Positions 43,598-52,680 of a stretch of DNA of 64,000 nucleotides are shown piece after piece. The number at the start of each line of letters is the position of its first letter. Position 1 is the first letter of the stretch. Where the stretch lies: assembly GCA_944800085.1 (NCBI GenBank), contig CALYLO010000001.1, positions 1,389,001-1,453,000 of the forward strand. The letters run 5' to 3'. This DNA comes from Paenibacillus melissococcoides (GTDB lineage Bacteria; Bacillota; Bacilli; Paenibacillales; Paenibacillaceae). The notes beneath the pieces are model-generated. The model worked only from the letters and a program-made list of their open reading frames with translations. It did not search any database and had not been told where the DNA came from. Position numbers and translations under genes: made by a program.

Positions 43598-43790
43598 GCT
43601 AATCCTGCAAAATTACAGTAATTTATCGCGTTGGAGGGGGTATTTTCCAAAATTGATGCAAAAATACAGCAATTTTCTTGTTCTCACGAAATTGGAGCCG
43701 GAACAAGCTGAAATTGATGTAATTTTGCAGGATTCTAAGTAGCGTTAATCGGGTTTGAGGCAATTCCTGCGTTTTTGCAGCTTTTCTCCC
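43598..43790 (+). repeat. Interspersed palindromic repeat, second type, copy 1
   Basis: Four palindromic units about 50-60 bp apart: CCTGCAAAATTACAG, GATGCAAAAATACAG, GATGTAATTTTGCAG and CCTGCGTTTTTGCAG. Shared blocks with 48843: TTGGAGGGGGTATT-like, GGAGCCGGAAC, TGAAATTGATGTA, GCAGGATTC and AGCGTTAA. Confidence 0.75.
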
Positions 43791-43799
43791 GCTGGTAGG

Positions 43800-44150
43800 G
43801 CTGATGCCAGTAAGCTACTATGCAGGTATGTTGGTAAGGTGCTGCACTGGTAGGCTAGTAGGTTGCTAAGCTGCAATGCGAGTATGTCGCTATGCTAGTG
43901 GACTGCTAAGCTGAAAAGGGTGCTTAAAGGGTATATCTAGTAAACTACTACGCTAGTTAGCTACTAGGCTGGTAAACCTGCTATCTTGGTCAGCTATTAT
44001 GCCACTATGCTGCTAAGCCCTGGTAAGCTGCTATGCCACTATGTCACTATGCTGATAAGCTGGTAGGCTGCTATGCTACTATGTCACTATGCTGATAAGC
44101 TATGCTACTTTGCCGTTATGCTGGCAGGACTGCAATGCCGTTATGCCGCT
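43800..44150. repeat. Degenerate tandem array (GCTATGCTACTATG-like)
   Basis: Many imperfect copies of 9-10 bp words such as GCTACTATG, GTCACTATG and GCTGGTAAG. No credible gene; short open frames are repeat translation. Confidence 0.6.
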
Positions 44151-44220
44151 AAGCATCTACCTTCCCGCGTGTAAAGCGGATGTAACCAGAGTGCGAACAA
44201 AAGTCCTCACCGTTTCCGGA

Positions 44221-44254
44221 AATGCTGTCCGTTCACAGGGCGGCATTTTTTTAA
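44221..44254 (+). terminator. Orphan terminator-like hairpin
   Basis: AATGCTGTCC and GGGCGGCATT pair and are followed by TTTTTT. No gene precedes it now; it may be left from a lost gene. Confidence 0.4.
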
Positions 44255-44317
44255 ATGCCTTTTCGCTTGGACTGGAGGAAATTCTTCCCTTGACATCTAT
44301 ATTTTTAGGTGTGCGAT

Positions 44318-44349
44318 GTGTATTAGGTGTACTACATCATATAATACAC
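44318..44349. promoter_or_regulatory. GntR/YtrA-like operator and -10 of the broken ABC operon
   Basis: GTGTATT (44318-44324) and AATACAC (44343-44349) form an inverted repeat of the YtrA kind; a TATAAT at 44340-44345 overlaps the right arm. No GntR gene is found nearby. Confidence 0.45.
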
Positions 44350-44375
44350 AAGAAAGCAAGGAAGGCATCTGCAAG

Positions 44376-45302
44376 ATGAGAGAGCAAGCCGTGCTGCAGC
44401 TGCGGGGCGTGACCAAAAAGAGAGGGAGCCGAACGATCGTGGATCATTTATCGTTCGACGTGCAGCCAGGGGAGGTGTTTGGATTCCTTGGGCCGAATGG
44501 AGCAGGCAAAACGACAACGATCCGTATGATCGTCGGTTTGATTTCGATAAGCGAAGGGGAGATCTTCGTTAACGGCCTTTCCGTGAAAAAGAATTTCGAG
44601 CAGGCCATGACCCATATTGGCGCCATTGTGGAAAATCCGGAAATGTATAAATTTCTTACGGGCTATCAAAATCTGATCTATTATGCAAGACGGCATGCTG
44701 GCGTGACGCCGGAACGGATCGCTTAAGTGGTTAAGCTGGTCGGCCTTCAGAACCGGATTCATGAGAAGGTGAAGCGTTATTCCCTCGGGATGAGGCAGCG
44801 GCTCGGGGTCGCGCAGACACTGCTGCATAAGCCCTCGGTCCTGATTCTTGACGAGCCGACGAACGGGCTTGATCCGGCCGGCATCCGAGAGCTGCACGAT
44901 TATTTGCGGACGCTTGGCCGCCAGGAAGGGATTGCTGTTATTGTCTCATCACATTTGCTGTCTGAAATGGAGCTGATGTGCGATCGGGTGGAGGTCATTC
45001 AGGCGGGAAAGCTGATTGATGTGCGGTCCATGTATGCGCTGAAGAATGGAGCGGCGGCCGGGCACATTATGGTGGATGTCGAAGCGCCGGAAGCGGCGAA
45101 GGAGGCGCTGCATAAGCTGCTCCCGGACATCCGGATGACGGTCGTGGACGGGGCATTGCAGCTTGCCGCCGGACGAGAGCGGATACCTGAATTGACGAGA
45201 GCGTTGGTTCGGGCCGAGATTGATGTATTTGGCATTCGGATGGAGCAGCGGACATTGGAAGATCAATTTTTGGCCATGACAGGAGGAAAAGAAATTGTCT
45301 AG
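44376..45302 (+). pseudogene. ABC transporter ATPase (BcrA-like) with in-frame stop
   Basis: N-part has Walker A GPNGAGKTTTIRMIVGL and Q-loop; TAA at 44724-44726 interrupts after TPERIA, and the same frame continues VVKLVGLQNRI with signature YSLGMRQRLGVAQ, Walker B VLILDEPTNGLDP and VSSHLLSEME to 45302. A single substitution explains the break. Family members export peptides or antibiotics such as bacitracin. The neighbouring permease is also broken, so the system is dead. Confidence 0.8.
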
Positions 45303-46247
45303 CTTATCAAGCCTGATTCGGAACGAGAACATGAAAATTTACCGCCGGCCGCGCACCTGGGCGATGATAGGCGTCTTCCTGGTTGCCCTTCTCATGTTGA
45401 CCGGAATTTTGGAGCTCGATCAGAACCCCAATATACGACCCGACAATTGGCAGCAGCATCTGATGGAGTCGAATCAACGGCTGCAGCAGCAGATAAGCCA
45501 GCCTGACACAGACCCCGAGATGAAGCTTCGGCTCGAAAAGGTGCTCATCCTGAACCAGTACTATCTTGAACATCATATGAATCCTTATGAGATTACGTTG
45601 TGGAGCGTGGTCAACGTCTCGGCCAACCTGCTCGTCCTGATTACGCTTCTCACGGTCATTGTGTCCGCCGGTATGCTGGCCGCCGAATATTCATGGGGAA
45701 CGATCAAGCTGCTGCTTGTCGGTCCGGCGTCCCGCACCAAAATTCTGTTCAGCAAATATATATCGACCATCCTTTTTGCATGCGCCTTGCTTGTGCTCAA
45801 TTTCACGATTTCTTTTGCGCTGGGCGCTTGTTGGAGGGATTCGGGGACATAACCCGTCCGGCCCTTACGGTCGATCCGAGCGGGGCAGTACGGGAAGGCT
45901 TCATGCTGTGGCCAATTATCCAGCTTTACGGCCTGAAAACCGTTGAATTGCTTATGTATGTGACGACGGCGTTCATGATTTCGGCGGCTTTTCGGAGCTC
46001 GTCGATGGCGATCACCTTCTCGCTGCTGTTCATGCTCCTGGGCAATTCGATCGTCAGCTTGCTGAGCAAATATGAATGGGTGAAGTATTTGCTGTTCGCC
46101 AACGTCAATTTGAGCCAGTATGTGAACGGTACGCCGATTCGGCCCGACACGACGATGCTGTTCTCGGTATCGGCGCTGCTGGTCTACTTCGCGGAATTCC
46201 TTCTTATCTCTTGGCTTGTCTTTACGAGAAGGGATGTGGCAGGGTAG
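45295..46247 (+). pseudogene. ABC-2 permease, frameshifted
   Basis: TTG start (45295, after AGGAGG) overlaps the ATPase stop by 8 nt. The N-part (SSLIRNENMKIYRRPRTWAM, AGMLAAEYSWGTIKLLLVGP) is normal to SFALGA at about 45825; the frame then shifts and LLEGFGDITRP, ALLVYFAEFLLISWLVFTRR completes the protein at 46247. Typical partner of a BcrA-like ATPase. Confidence 0.75.
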
Positions 46248-46306
46248 ATGCAGCGGCTTAAGGGCTGCTGTGGAAAATAAAAACCCAACGTTGCGCAGGC
46301 ACACGC

Positions 46307-46343
46307 AAAAGCCTCCCGCGCCACGAGGAGTGGAACAGGAGGC
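46307..46343 (-). terminator. Terminator of the P450 gene
   Basis: On the minus strand GCCTCCT pairs with GGGAGGC, followed by TTTTG. Confidence 0.5.
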
Positions 46344-46399
46344 GTTATGCAGCAGGAGGGGGCCTCACTCAACAAGCCGCGTGTTCGGCGTTCACGCCG

Positions 46400-47617
46400 T
46401 CACTGGAATTGCAGCGGCAAAGAGACGAATCCGCGCATGAGAAAAGTGGGCTGCCATTCAAGCTGCTCGGGCGGCACGGCCAGCTTCATGCGGCTTCGGC
46501 GGCGCAAGAGCGTGCCGATCGCAATCCGTCCTTCCAGGCGGGCGAGGGGAGCACCCAAGCAATGATGGATACCCATTCCGAACGCGATATGATGGTTCCG
46601 CTCCCGGGCCAAAATCAGCCGATCCGGTTGCTTGAAGTACTCGGGATCGCGGTTGGCCGAGGCAAGCGCGACAAGCACCATGTCCCCTTGCGAGATGAGC
46701 TTGCCGTTCCATTCATAATCTTCTCCGATCCAGCGGTTCGTTGCGAATTCGACCGGGCCCATGAACCGGAGGAGTTCTTCGATGGCGGAATCCATTAAGG
46801 AAGGGGTGTTCCGAAGCGTCTCCAGCTCTTCCGGATGATTCAATAACGTGAATATGCTATTGCCAATCAGGTTTACCGTCGTTTCATGTCCGGCTATGAT
46901 CAGCAGGAGAATCGTCGATACCAATTCCTTTTCCGACAAGGAGTCCCCTTCGGATTCCGCTTGCACCAGCAAGGATAACAAATCTTCCTTCGGATCTCGC
47001 CGGCGCTGCTCGATCAGGGCGGTGATATAGTCCGTAAATGCGTCTATCTCCGATTCGATTTGCTTATATTTCTCCGGCACATTGATGGCCGAGATGAGCG
47101 CATGAGACCATTGGCGGAACTGATCCCTCTCTTCGCTAGGGAGGCCCAGCATCTCGCTTATGACAATAATCGGAAGGGGATAGGCATAATCTTGAATCAG
47201 CTCCATGGAGGTCTGATCCTCCACTTGATCCAGCAGCCCATCCGCTATGCCCTGAATACGGTCCTTCAGCCTCTCGATCATGCGGGGGGTAAATGCTTTT
47301 TGCACGAGGCCGCGGAGGCGGGTATGATCCGGCGGATCCGAATTGAGCATATGTCTGGTCATCAGGTCCATTTGGGACGGCGGGAGTCCCATTTCATCGG
47401 GCGTGACGAATTGGAACAGATTTTTCTTCAAATGATCGGCTTTCAGCGCGGCTACGGCGTCCTTATAGCGGGTCACGATCCAGGCTGTCCTGCCGTTGGG
47501 CAGAGTAATGCGGTGAAGCGGATCATGCTCTCTGAGCTTCTCATACAGCGCATACGCATGATCTTTAAAATCGGATGAAAAAGGATTGAACGTCGGGATG
47601 GTTGGGCTTGTGGCCAT
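46400..47617 (-). CDS. Cytochrome P450 (bacterial class I, CYP107-like)
   Basis: A 405-residue soluble P450. The I-helix IAGHETTVNLIGN, K-helix EELLRFMGPV (ExxR) and heme loop FGMGIHHCLGAPLAR with the axial Cys are all intact. Bacillus relatives (CypA, YjiB) oxidise fatty acids, steroids or antibiotics; no redox partner is adjacent, so it would use general ferredoxin/flavodoxin. ATG 47617 follows AAGGAGG; an upstream ATG (47638) is not preferred. It is monocistronic. Confidence 0.92.
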   Translation of the reverse strand: MATSPTIPTFNPFSSDFKDHAYALYEKLREHDPLHRITLPNGRTAWIVTRYKDAVAALKADHLKKNLFQFVTPDEMGLPPSQMDLMTRHMLNSDPPDHTRLRGLVQKAFTPRMIERLKDRIQGIADGLLDQVEDQTSMELIQDYAYPLPIIVISEMLGLPSEERDQFRQWSHALISAINVPEKYKQIESEIDAFTDYITALIEQRRRDPKEDLLSLLVQAESEGDSLSEKELVSTILLLIIAGHETTVNLIGNSIFTLLNHPEELETLRNTPSLMDSAIEELLRFMGPVEFATNRWIGEDYEWNGKLISQGDMVLVALASANRDPEYFKQPDRLILARERNHHIAFGMGIHHCLGAPLARLEGRIAIGTLLRRRSRMKLAVPPEQLEWQPTFLMRGFVSLPLQFQ

Positions 47618-47879
47618 TCGAGCGCCTCCTTCATTCATAGTTCATGGTTACCGGACAGGTATACCCATGCTTAATAATTATACCAGTAATATATGAATAT
47701 GCCATCATGTACATATATTTCTTTTTTTTCGTGTGGCGCTCAACCTATTGGAGAAATGAGGAATCCAGGGCGACGGCAACCGTCCGGATGGAAAAGATGC
47801 AAAGCGGCGTTGGAGTTCATTTTGACCAATGAATATCCAGCGTTGATAACGTTGAAACGGAACATTCGTATGGAAATAC

Positions 47880-47908
47880 TTGACTTCCCGGCATATCGAA
47901 TTTATAGT
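47880..47908 (+). promoter_or_regulatory. Sigma-A promoter of alaX
   Basis: TTGACT, exact 17-nt spacer, TATAGT, followed by AAGCAGTAATATAAC: same layout and nearly the same downstream bases as the trmB-azlCD promoter at 29822. Confidence 0.75.
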
Positions 47909-47911
47909 AAG

Positions 47912-48026
47912 CAGTAATATAACTACTAGAAATGGGCTTGCCGGATTTCGCTCGGCTCCAGGAGAACGGTTCGCTTCGTTGTGAGCCGTTTTTCTGCCAC
48001 TCTATTGTAGTGGTTAGTATAATAAC
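47912..48026 (+). promoter_or_regulatory. Structured leader/attenuator candidate of alaX
   Basis: Holds CAGTAATATAACTACTAG (47912), a hairpin GCCG/CGGC (47940-47956), the terminator and TAGTGGTTAGTATAATAAC (48008-48026). TAACTACTA near the 5' end can pair with TAGTGGTTA after the terminator (one G-U). Same element order as at 29855. Confidence 0.5.
47966..47993 (+). terminator. Intrinsic terminator inside the alaX leader
   Basis: ACGGTTC (47966-47972) pairs with GAGCCGT (47983-47989) followed by a T run; stem and flanks match the terminator at 29888. Confidence 0.75.
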
Positions 48027-48052
48027 GTCTAATAGAAGAGGAGAGAGCATCA

Positions 48053-48763
48053 TTGACGAAAGAATTGTTTTTGGAAGATTGTTATCTGCAGGAATGCGAG
48101 GCGGCTGTGCTGGAAACGGTCGATGACAAAATCATCCTGGATCAGACCGTGCTGTATCCCGCAGGAGGAGGGCAGGAGCAGGATACCGGCATACTGGAGC
48201 AGGATGGGCGGACGTTCGAGGTCTACAGCGTAAAACGGGAGGGCGGCCGCATTGTCCACTATGTGAGGAACGGAGCGGACTTGAACCTTGGGCCGGTCCG
48301 CGTGCGTGTGAACTGGGAGCGCCGCTTGGGTCTGATGCGCCATCACACCCTGCTGCATGTGCTTGGCGCGGTGGTCTACCAAAAGTACGGCGCTTTGTGC
48401 ACGGGCAATCAGATTTACCCCGATCGGGCGCGCATCGACTTCAACCAGCTTCAGGATCTGACGCCGGAGCAGCGGGACGATATCGTGAAGGAAGCGAATC
48501 GCATCATTGCGGCGGATGTTCCGATCTCTTACCGGACCGTCAGCAGAGAAGAGGCGGAGAATATTCCCGGCATGATTAAGACGGTTGTCAGTCTGCTGCC
48601 GCCCTCTGTCCGCGCCGTCCGTCTCGTAGCCATCGAATCCGTCGACGAGCAAGCATGCGGGGGCACCCATGTCCGAAGCACCGGAGAGATTGGCGGGATG
48701 GAGCTTACTGATATCAAGAGCAAGGGGAAAAATAATAAACGGCTGGAGGTAAGGGCGGTATAA
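48053..48763 (+). CDS. alaX: AlaX-type alanyl-tRNA editing protein
   Basis: A 236-residue stand-alone trans-editing hydrolase related to the editing domain of AlaRS. A beta-barrel N-domain (LYPAGGGQEQDTG, about 1-90) precedes the zinc editing domain with HxxxH in RHHTLLHVLG and CxxxH in QACGGTHVRSTGEIG. It clears Ser (or Gly) from mischarged tRNA-Ala. TTG start at 48053 follows AGAGGAGAG. The leader upstream has an early terminator, suggesting conditional expression. No other gene is in its operon. Confidence 0.9.
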   Translation: MTKELFLEDCYLQECEAAVLETVDDKIILDQTVLYPAGGGQEQDTGILEQDGRTFEVYSVKREGGRIVHYVRNGADLNLGPVRVRVNWERRLGLMRHHTLLHVLGAVVYQKYGALCTGNQIYPDRARIDFNQLQDLTPEQRDDIVKEANRIIAADVPISYRTVSREEAENIPGMIKTVVSLLPPSVRAVRLVAIESVDEQACGGTHVRSTGEIGGMELTDIKSKGKNNKRLEVRAV

Positions 48764-48842
48764 GCCGGCTAATTATCAGTTGGACGAGCGGTCTTCCAGA
48801 GCCAGGCCGCCATTCTTTTGAGGTTCATGGCCGCAAACGTGG

Positions 48843-49026
48843 AAATTCTGCAAAATTACAGTTTTTTATTGAAATGAAGGGGGTATTCTTTGCAATTCCT
48901 GCGAAGCTGCAGGAATTCGGCTGTTGTAGCCGACTTGGAGCCGTAACGGGTTGAAATTGATGTATATTTGCAGGATTCGAAGGAGCGTTAAGCGGCTTTG
49001 AGGGAAATCCTGCATTGTTGCAGCTT
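48843..49026 (+). repeat. Interspersed palindromic repeat, second type, copy 2
   Basis: Aligns over its length with 43598-43790: TCTGCAAAATTACAG, CCTGCGAAGCTGCAGG, TTGAAATTGATGTATATTTG, GCAGGATTCGAAGGAGCGTT and CCTGCATTGTTGCAG. Units again about 50-60 bp apart. Confidence 0.75.
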
Positions 49027-49083
49027 CAGTGTTTCGTATGCTGGCTTGAACTCGTCGATGATCTCGATCGCATGCCATTTTAT

Positions 49084-49158
49084 TGACGGCACTGTTTGTC
49101 GGCACTTCCGTGCCGGTTATGGCCGGCGTCCTGATGATTGTTGGCGTCGTTGCGGGTT
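49084..49158 (+). pseudogene. Membrane-protein C-terminal remnant
   Basis: Reads LLTALFVGTSVPVMAG then VLMIVGVVAG and stop: a hydrophobic tail typical of a transporter end, without any start. Family unknown. The rest of 49027-49398 has only a terminator. Confidence 0.3.
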
Positions 49159-49246
49159 GAATAATGTATCCTGGCAAGCCGCTATGATCGCGGCCACGCC
49201 GCCGGGGATGATCGGAACGGCGAGCGCTGCCCTTGCCGGCGGAACC

Positions 49247-49278
49247 GAGGGCTCTTATCCAGCAGAGCCCTCTTTTTT
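49247..49278 (+). terminator. Intrinsic terminator
   Basis: GAGGGCTCT (49247-49255) and AGAGCCCTC (49264-49272) with a TTTTTT tail. It may belong to the lost membrane-protein gene upstream. Confidence 0.75.
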
Positions 49279-49398
49279 CTATCCATCAATTGTTAAAAAG
49301 TACAGTAAAATCTTTAATATATCGTTGGTGTTCATGCCGCGCATCCGTCATGTATGTTCATCTCGTAAGCACAATCCATGAGGCAAAGGAGATGGATA

Positions 49399-50729
49399 AT
49401 GTTGAGTACGAGAAATCGAGGCAAGCGGATGCGGATCGCGGCATGCGCGCTGGCGGTGTTCATGGTGATGGGGCAGGCGGCCGCTGGGGCATACACCGCA
49501 GACGCATACGTCACTGGGGCATACGCTGCAGACGAATATGCCGCGGACAGCGGCTTCGCCGCCATCAAGACGCGGGCGCAAAGGGACCCCGGGAGCGGGA
49601 CCGGGGCCCGGGCAGCTTCGCAGCATGATCTGGATGTAATCTACCGTGACCTGGGGGGATAACCTTCCGTAGCGGCCACCTACAATGGAGGCGTCGCCGC
49701 CATCGGGGACAACGCCTTCGTGCTGGCCGCCAACCCGGAGACGGCGCCGATTCTGGCGGCTGCCCATTACGGCGGCGGTCGGGTCGTCGTCGCCGGGGAC
49801 GATTCTTACTTCAAATTTACCTCCGATATGACCGATGATCGCCGGACAGTCGCCCGCAATCTCCTCATCTGGGCAACCGAAGAAGCGGAACCTCTCACTT
49901 ATCAGGATGCGCTTGATGACGCAGGCACACTTCCTCTGCTCACGGCGACAAGCAAGAGCTTTGCCGCAGATTCCCGTTACCCGCTCCAAGTCTTGACCAA
50001 GTGATCCTTCCATTCGTTCGAGCTCGATCCTGCCCGCTACCCGGTTGCCTATGTGGACGCGACGATGAAGCAGGACGAGATCGATGCGCTGGCTTCCTAT
50101 GTGGAGCGGGGCGGCAGCATCGTCGTGGCGATGAAGGGATGGGTCATGGAGCAATATCCGAACGTGTTCCTGGGGGAGGCGTATCAGGGACGCACGGCCA
50201 AGCTGAACGAGGATTATCCGCTTCAAAGGCTGGTGAACAGGATGGGGCTCGGCCTGATGAACAATATTGCGACCACGAAGACAGAGACGTTCCCCAAGCT
50301 GACGGAAGAGGGGGTGAATCATTACCATGCCGCTGCTCTGGTTGATCAGGCGAAGCGGGTAGAAGCAGGGGAGTTGGATCCGAGTCAGCTTCAGATTGGC
50401 CCGGCGGGAGCCGAATCCGCAGCCCGTACGGCGGACTCCTCTATCTCATTCCGGCGAAGCCGCAGGCAGGCGTACGGAAGGACATCGCGATTGAGGGCGG
50501 AGTCGAGGCTCCTTATTATGTGCTCGGCCAGACGGCGGATGAAGAGTGGAGATCGGCCGTCAGCCAGCGCCCGGCGCCGTGGGCCGAGCTGCAAGGCCGC
50601 AGAATCATCCTGACGCTGCCGTCCGAATATGTGCGGAATCTCGGCGATCCGAAGCCATTGCTCGAGAAGTGGGATCGGATCGTGGATTACACGGATGGTG
50701 CACATTGCAGGATTCACTTGCCCGAATAG
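49399..50729 (+). pseudogene. Secreted M60-like metallopeptidase, multiply broken
   Basis: A good site (CAAAGGAG) and signal peptide (MLSTRNRGKRMRIAACALAV, AQAAAG-like cleavage) begin an exported protein. In-frame stops occur at 49660 (TAA) and 50002 (TGA) with the frame otherwise continuing (VLAANPETAPILAAAHYGGG; YVDATMKQDEIDALASYVER). A frameshift near 50420 leads to GLLYLIPAKPQAGVRKDIAI and APWAELQGRRIILTLPSEYV, the region preceding the catalytic domain of peptidase M60 (enhancin-like) proteins. The HExxH part is missing because the sequence ends in a repeat at 50740. Such enzymes attack mucins in intact form. Confidence 0.65.
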
Positions 50730-50737
50730 CGGGGTCT

Positions 50738-50768
50738 ATGAAAATACTGTAGTTTTGCAGTTTTTTGG
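50738..50768 (+). repeat. Single palindromic unit of the interspersed repeats
   Basis: AAAATACTGTAGTTTTGCAG followed by TTTTTT; located exactly where the M60 gene is truncated and before the amidohydrolase fragment. Confidence 0.5.
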
Positions 50769-50842
50769 AGGGGAGAGGAGTAAATCGGCCGGACGAGCGC
50801 AAAGTGCGCAGTGCAAACGCAACTGGTCCTTACGCGCTCCGG

Positions 50843-51070
50843 ACGCCGGGAAGGGGAGAGTGGAATACGTCCGCCGCGGCGCTTGCGATCCAGGAGTCGA
50901 CAGGCACGATCGAGGCCGGCAAGAAGGCGGATCTGCTGGTTGTATCGCGCAATCCATTGGAGGATATCAAGGTGCTGGAGGATACGTCTGCGATTGAGCG
51001 AGTCTATGTGGGCGTGAAGTTAGGGGCGGGAGGCAAAGGTGCTGAAATAGGCGAGGCAAGGTGGAGTTAA
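50843..51070 (+). pseudogene. Amidohydrolase C-terminal remnant
   Basis: LAIQESTGTIEAGKKADLLV then VSRNPLEDIKVLED is the conserved end of imidazolonepropionase/prolidase-type amidohydrolases (GTIEAGK.ADL.V....PLEDI). No N-terminal catalytic part is present. The stretch 51061-51190 after it is Lys/Arg-rich low-complexity without a recognisable gene. Confidence 0.6.
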
Positions 51071-51194
51071 AGGTTAGACAAGGCGCAGTGAAGGACCAGA
51101 CAAAGGCAAAACGTAGCCGCAAAAAAGGCGAGTTGAAGAGGAAGGAAAAGCCGCGGGACAAACGGACGGAGGCGGCAGAGTCGGAAGCGGAACG

Positions 51195-51239
51195 GCAAAA
51201 CCTCCGCGTCCACGGGGTCGTTGGACGGGAGGTTTTGCT
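51195..51239. terminator. Terminator hairpin of the hsp20 gene
   Basis: GCAAAACCTCC (51195) and GGAGGTTTTGC (51239 end) pair, with inner GTCCA/TGGAC. T run in the minus direction is TTTTG. Confidence 0.65.
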
Positions 51240-51247
51240 GCGGCCGG

Positions 51248-51688
51248 TTAGTGGAATTGGACATCGATTCGCTTCTTGTTGTCTCCCTGCATTTTCTGCA
51301 TTCGAACCTCCAGCACGCCGTTCTTATACGTGGCTGTCACGTTGTCGGGAGAAACTTGCGCCGGCAGGGCGATAGAACGATGGAAACGTCCCGACAACCG
51401 TTCCTGCCGGTGCATATGCTCTTCCTTCACTTCATTCACGCGTTGGATCGAACCGCTGATCGTCAGCATGTTTTGATCGACATCGATATGTACATCTTCT
51501 TGTTTCTCCAGGCCCGGAATGTCGCATGTGGCGACCACTTCCTGCTCCGTCTCATAGACATCGACGTTTAGATGGCCGAGGAACGGAGATCCTGCCTTGA
51601 AGGGAGCAAAATCATGGTCGAAGAACCGATCCAGCTCCCGCCGCATCGTTTCCAGATGGCGGAACGGCTCGTAGGGCACTAATGGCAT
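51248..51688 (-). CDS. Hsp20/alpha-crystallin small heat-shock protein
   Basis: A 146-residue small heat-shock protein: N-terminal arm (VPYEPFRHLETMRRELDRFF), alpha-crystallin domain from about 45 (NVDVYETEQEVVATCDIPGL, LTISGSIQR) to the conserved end YKNGVLEVRMQK. It acts as an ATP-independent holdase. ATG 51688 lies nine nt after ATGGAGG; longer starts lack homology. No CIRCE or CtsR box was found upstream. Confidence 0.9.
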   Translation of the reverse strand: MPLVPYEPFRHLETMRRELDRFFDHDFAPFKAGSPFLGHLNVDVYETEQEVVATCDIPGLEKQEDVHIDVDQNMLTISGSIQRVNEVKEEHMHRQERLSGRFHRSIALPAQVSPDNVTATYKNGVLEVRMQKMQGDNKKRIDVQFH

Positions 51689-51929
51689 ATGGCGCAGCCT
51701 CCATTTCATGTAAGATTCATTCTTACTGTCACCAAAGCAAACGGAATTATTCATGCCTGCGCTTGCTCCGTTCCGGTTTTTGACGGGACGTGGCCTTTGC
51801 GGAAATCGTGAAATTCATGCAAAGATAAGCGGAGTATCCATCACGACCTCCAGCTCAACATAATGGGCAGGAGGCATTTTGTTATGTGGTAATTGCTTGC
51901 TTTGTTCTGAAAAAGGTGATACATTCGCA

Positions 51930-51956
51930 TTAAACAATGATTTAAACATTATTTAA
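51930..51956. promoter_or_regulatory. A/T-rich palindrome upstream of the TetR-HXXEE operon
   Basis: TTAAACAATG and CATTATTTAA surround ATTTAAA, an imperfect 27-bp inverted repeat with core AATGATTTAAACATT, about 110 bp before the TetR gene. Likely its operator. Confidence 0.45.
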
Positions 51957-52065
51957 TTGGAAGTATATTCAGCGTTTAAGTCATGGTTTGCTTCACCTCA
52001 CCACGGCGGAAGCGGATAGGCAAGGATGAACGATCTTACATCAATTCAGAATAAGGAGGGGTTCG

Positions 52066-52680
52066 ATGACATCGCCAGACCAGAGCAATGATACTAAAGA
52101 GAAGATTTTGCAGACGACATTGGACGTCATCAAGCGGGAAGGATTCGACAGCATGACGATTCGCAAGATCGCGTCCCGTTCCGGCACGAACATCGCGCTT
52201 GTCAATTACTATTTTGGTTCCAAGGATAAGCTGATCAACGAGGCGATCAAGGGCTTGCTGATTGGCTTCCGCGATACGTTCGATGTGCTGGATGAAGTGT
52301 CTGCGCCGCCGAAGGAGCGATTGAAATTATTTTTGGCACGCTATGTTCAGGTCATTCAGCAATATCCGCAGCTGGTGCTGCACACGATAGCCGCCGGCTC
52401 GGCGATGTTCGCGACCCAGCATGAGTATGGGGAATTTTTGCGGGCCACCGGATTTCATAAGCTGCAAAAGGTGTTGAGCGAGATGACGGGGGAGGAACGG
52501 CCGGACTTGTTAATGATGATGATTACGCAAATTTTCGGCGCCATTTTTCTCCCCGCATTAATGAAGCCGCTGCTTGAATCCGGGGCCGGAGTCAGGCAAG
52601 CTCCTATCGACCGGCAAATCGATTTCTTGTTTGAACGCTATTTTCCAGAACAGGGAGGGGCAAAGGAGCGGGGAAAATGA
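52066..52680 (+). CDS. TetR-family regulator
   Basis: A 204-residue TetR protein: HTH (ILQTTLDVIKREGFDSMTIRKIASRSGTNIALVNYYFGSK is the family pattern at 12-52) plus a helical sensor domain. Start ATG 52066 follows AAGGAGGGG. Its stop overlaps the start of a HXXEE membrane protein, so the two are co-translated; it probably represses this operon through the A/T palindrome upstream. Ligand unknown. Confidence 0.87.
   Translation: MTSPDQSNDTKEKILQTTLDVIKREGFDSMTIRKIASRSGTNIALVNYYFGSKDKLINEAIKGLLIGFRDTFDVLDEVSAPPKERLKLFLARYVQVIQQYPQLVLHTIAAGSAMFATQHEYGEFLRATGFHKLQKVLSEMTGEERPDLLMMMITQIFGAIFLPALMKPLLESGAGVRQAPIDRQIDFLFERYFPEQGGAKERGK

Noticed and set aside
43800..44150. CRISPR-like repeat region
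   Set aside because: Units are 9-13 bp, tandem and degenerate, without spacers; no cas genes.
47700..47870. Possible riboswitch-like segment (CAGGGCGACGGCAACC) after the P450 promoter region
   Set aside because: A superficial resemblance only; no complete known riboswitch core could be assembled.
51061..51375. Lys/Arg-rich open frame after the amidohydrolase remnant
   Set aside because: Low complexity, crosses the hsp20 terminator and overlaps hsp20 antisense.
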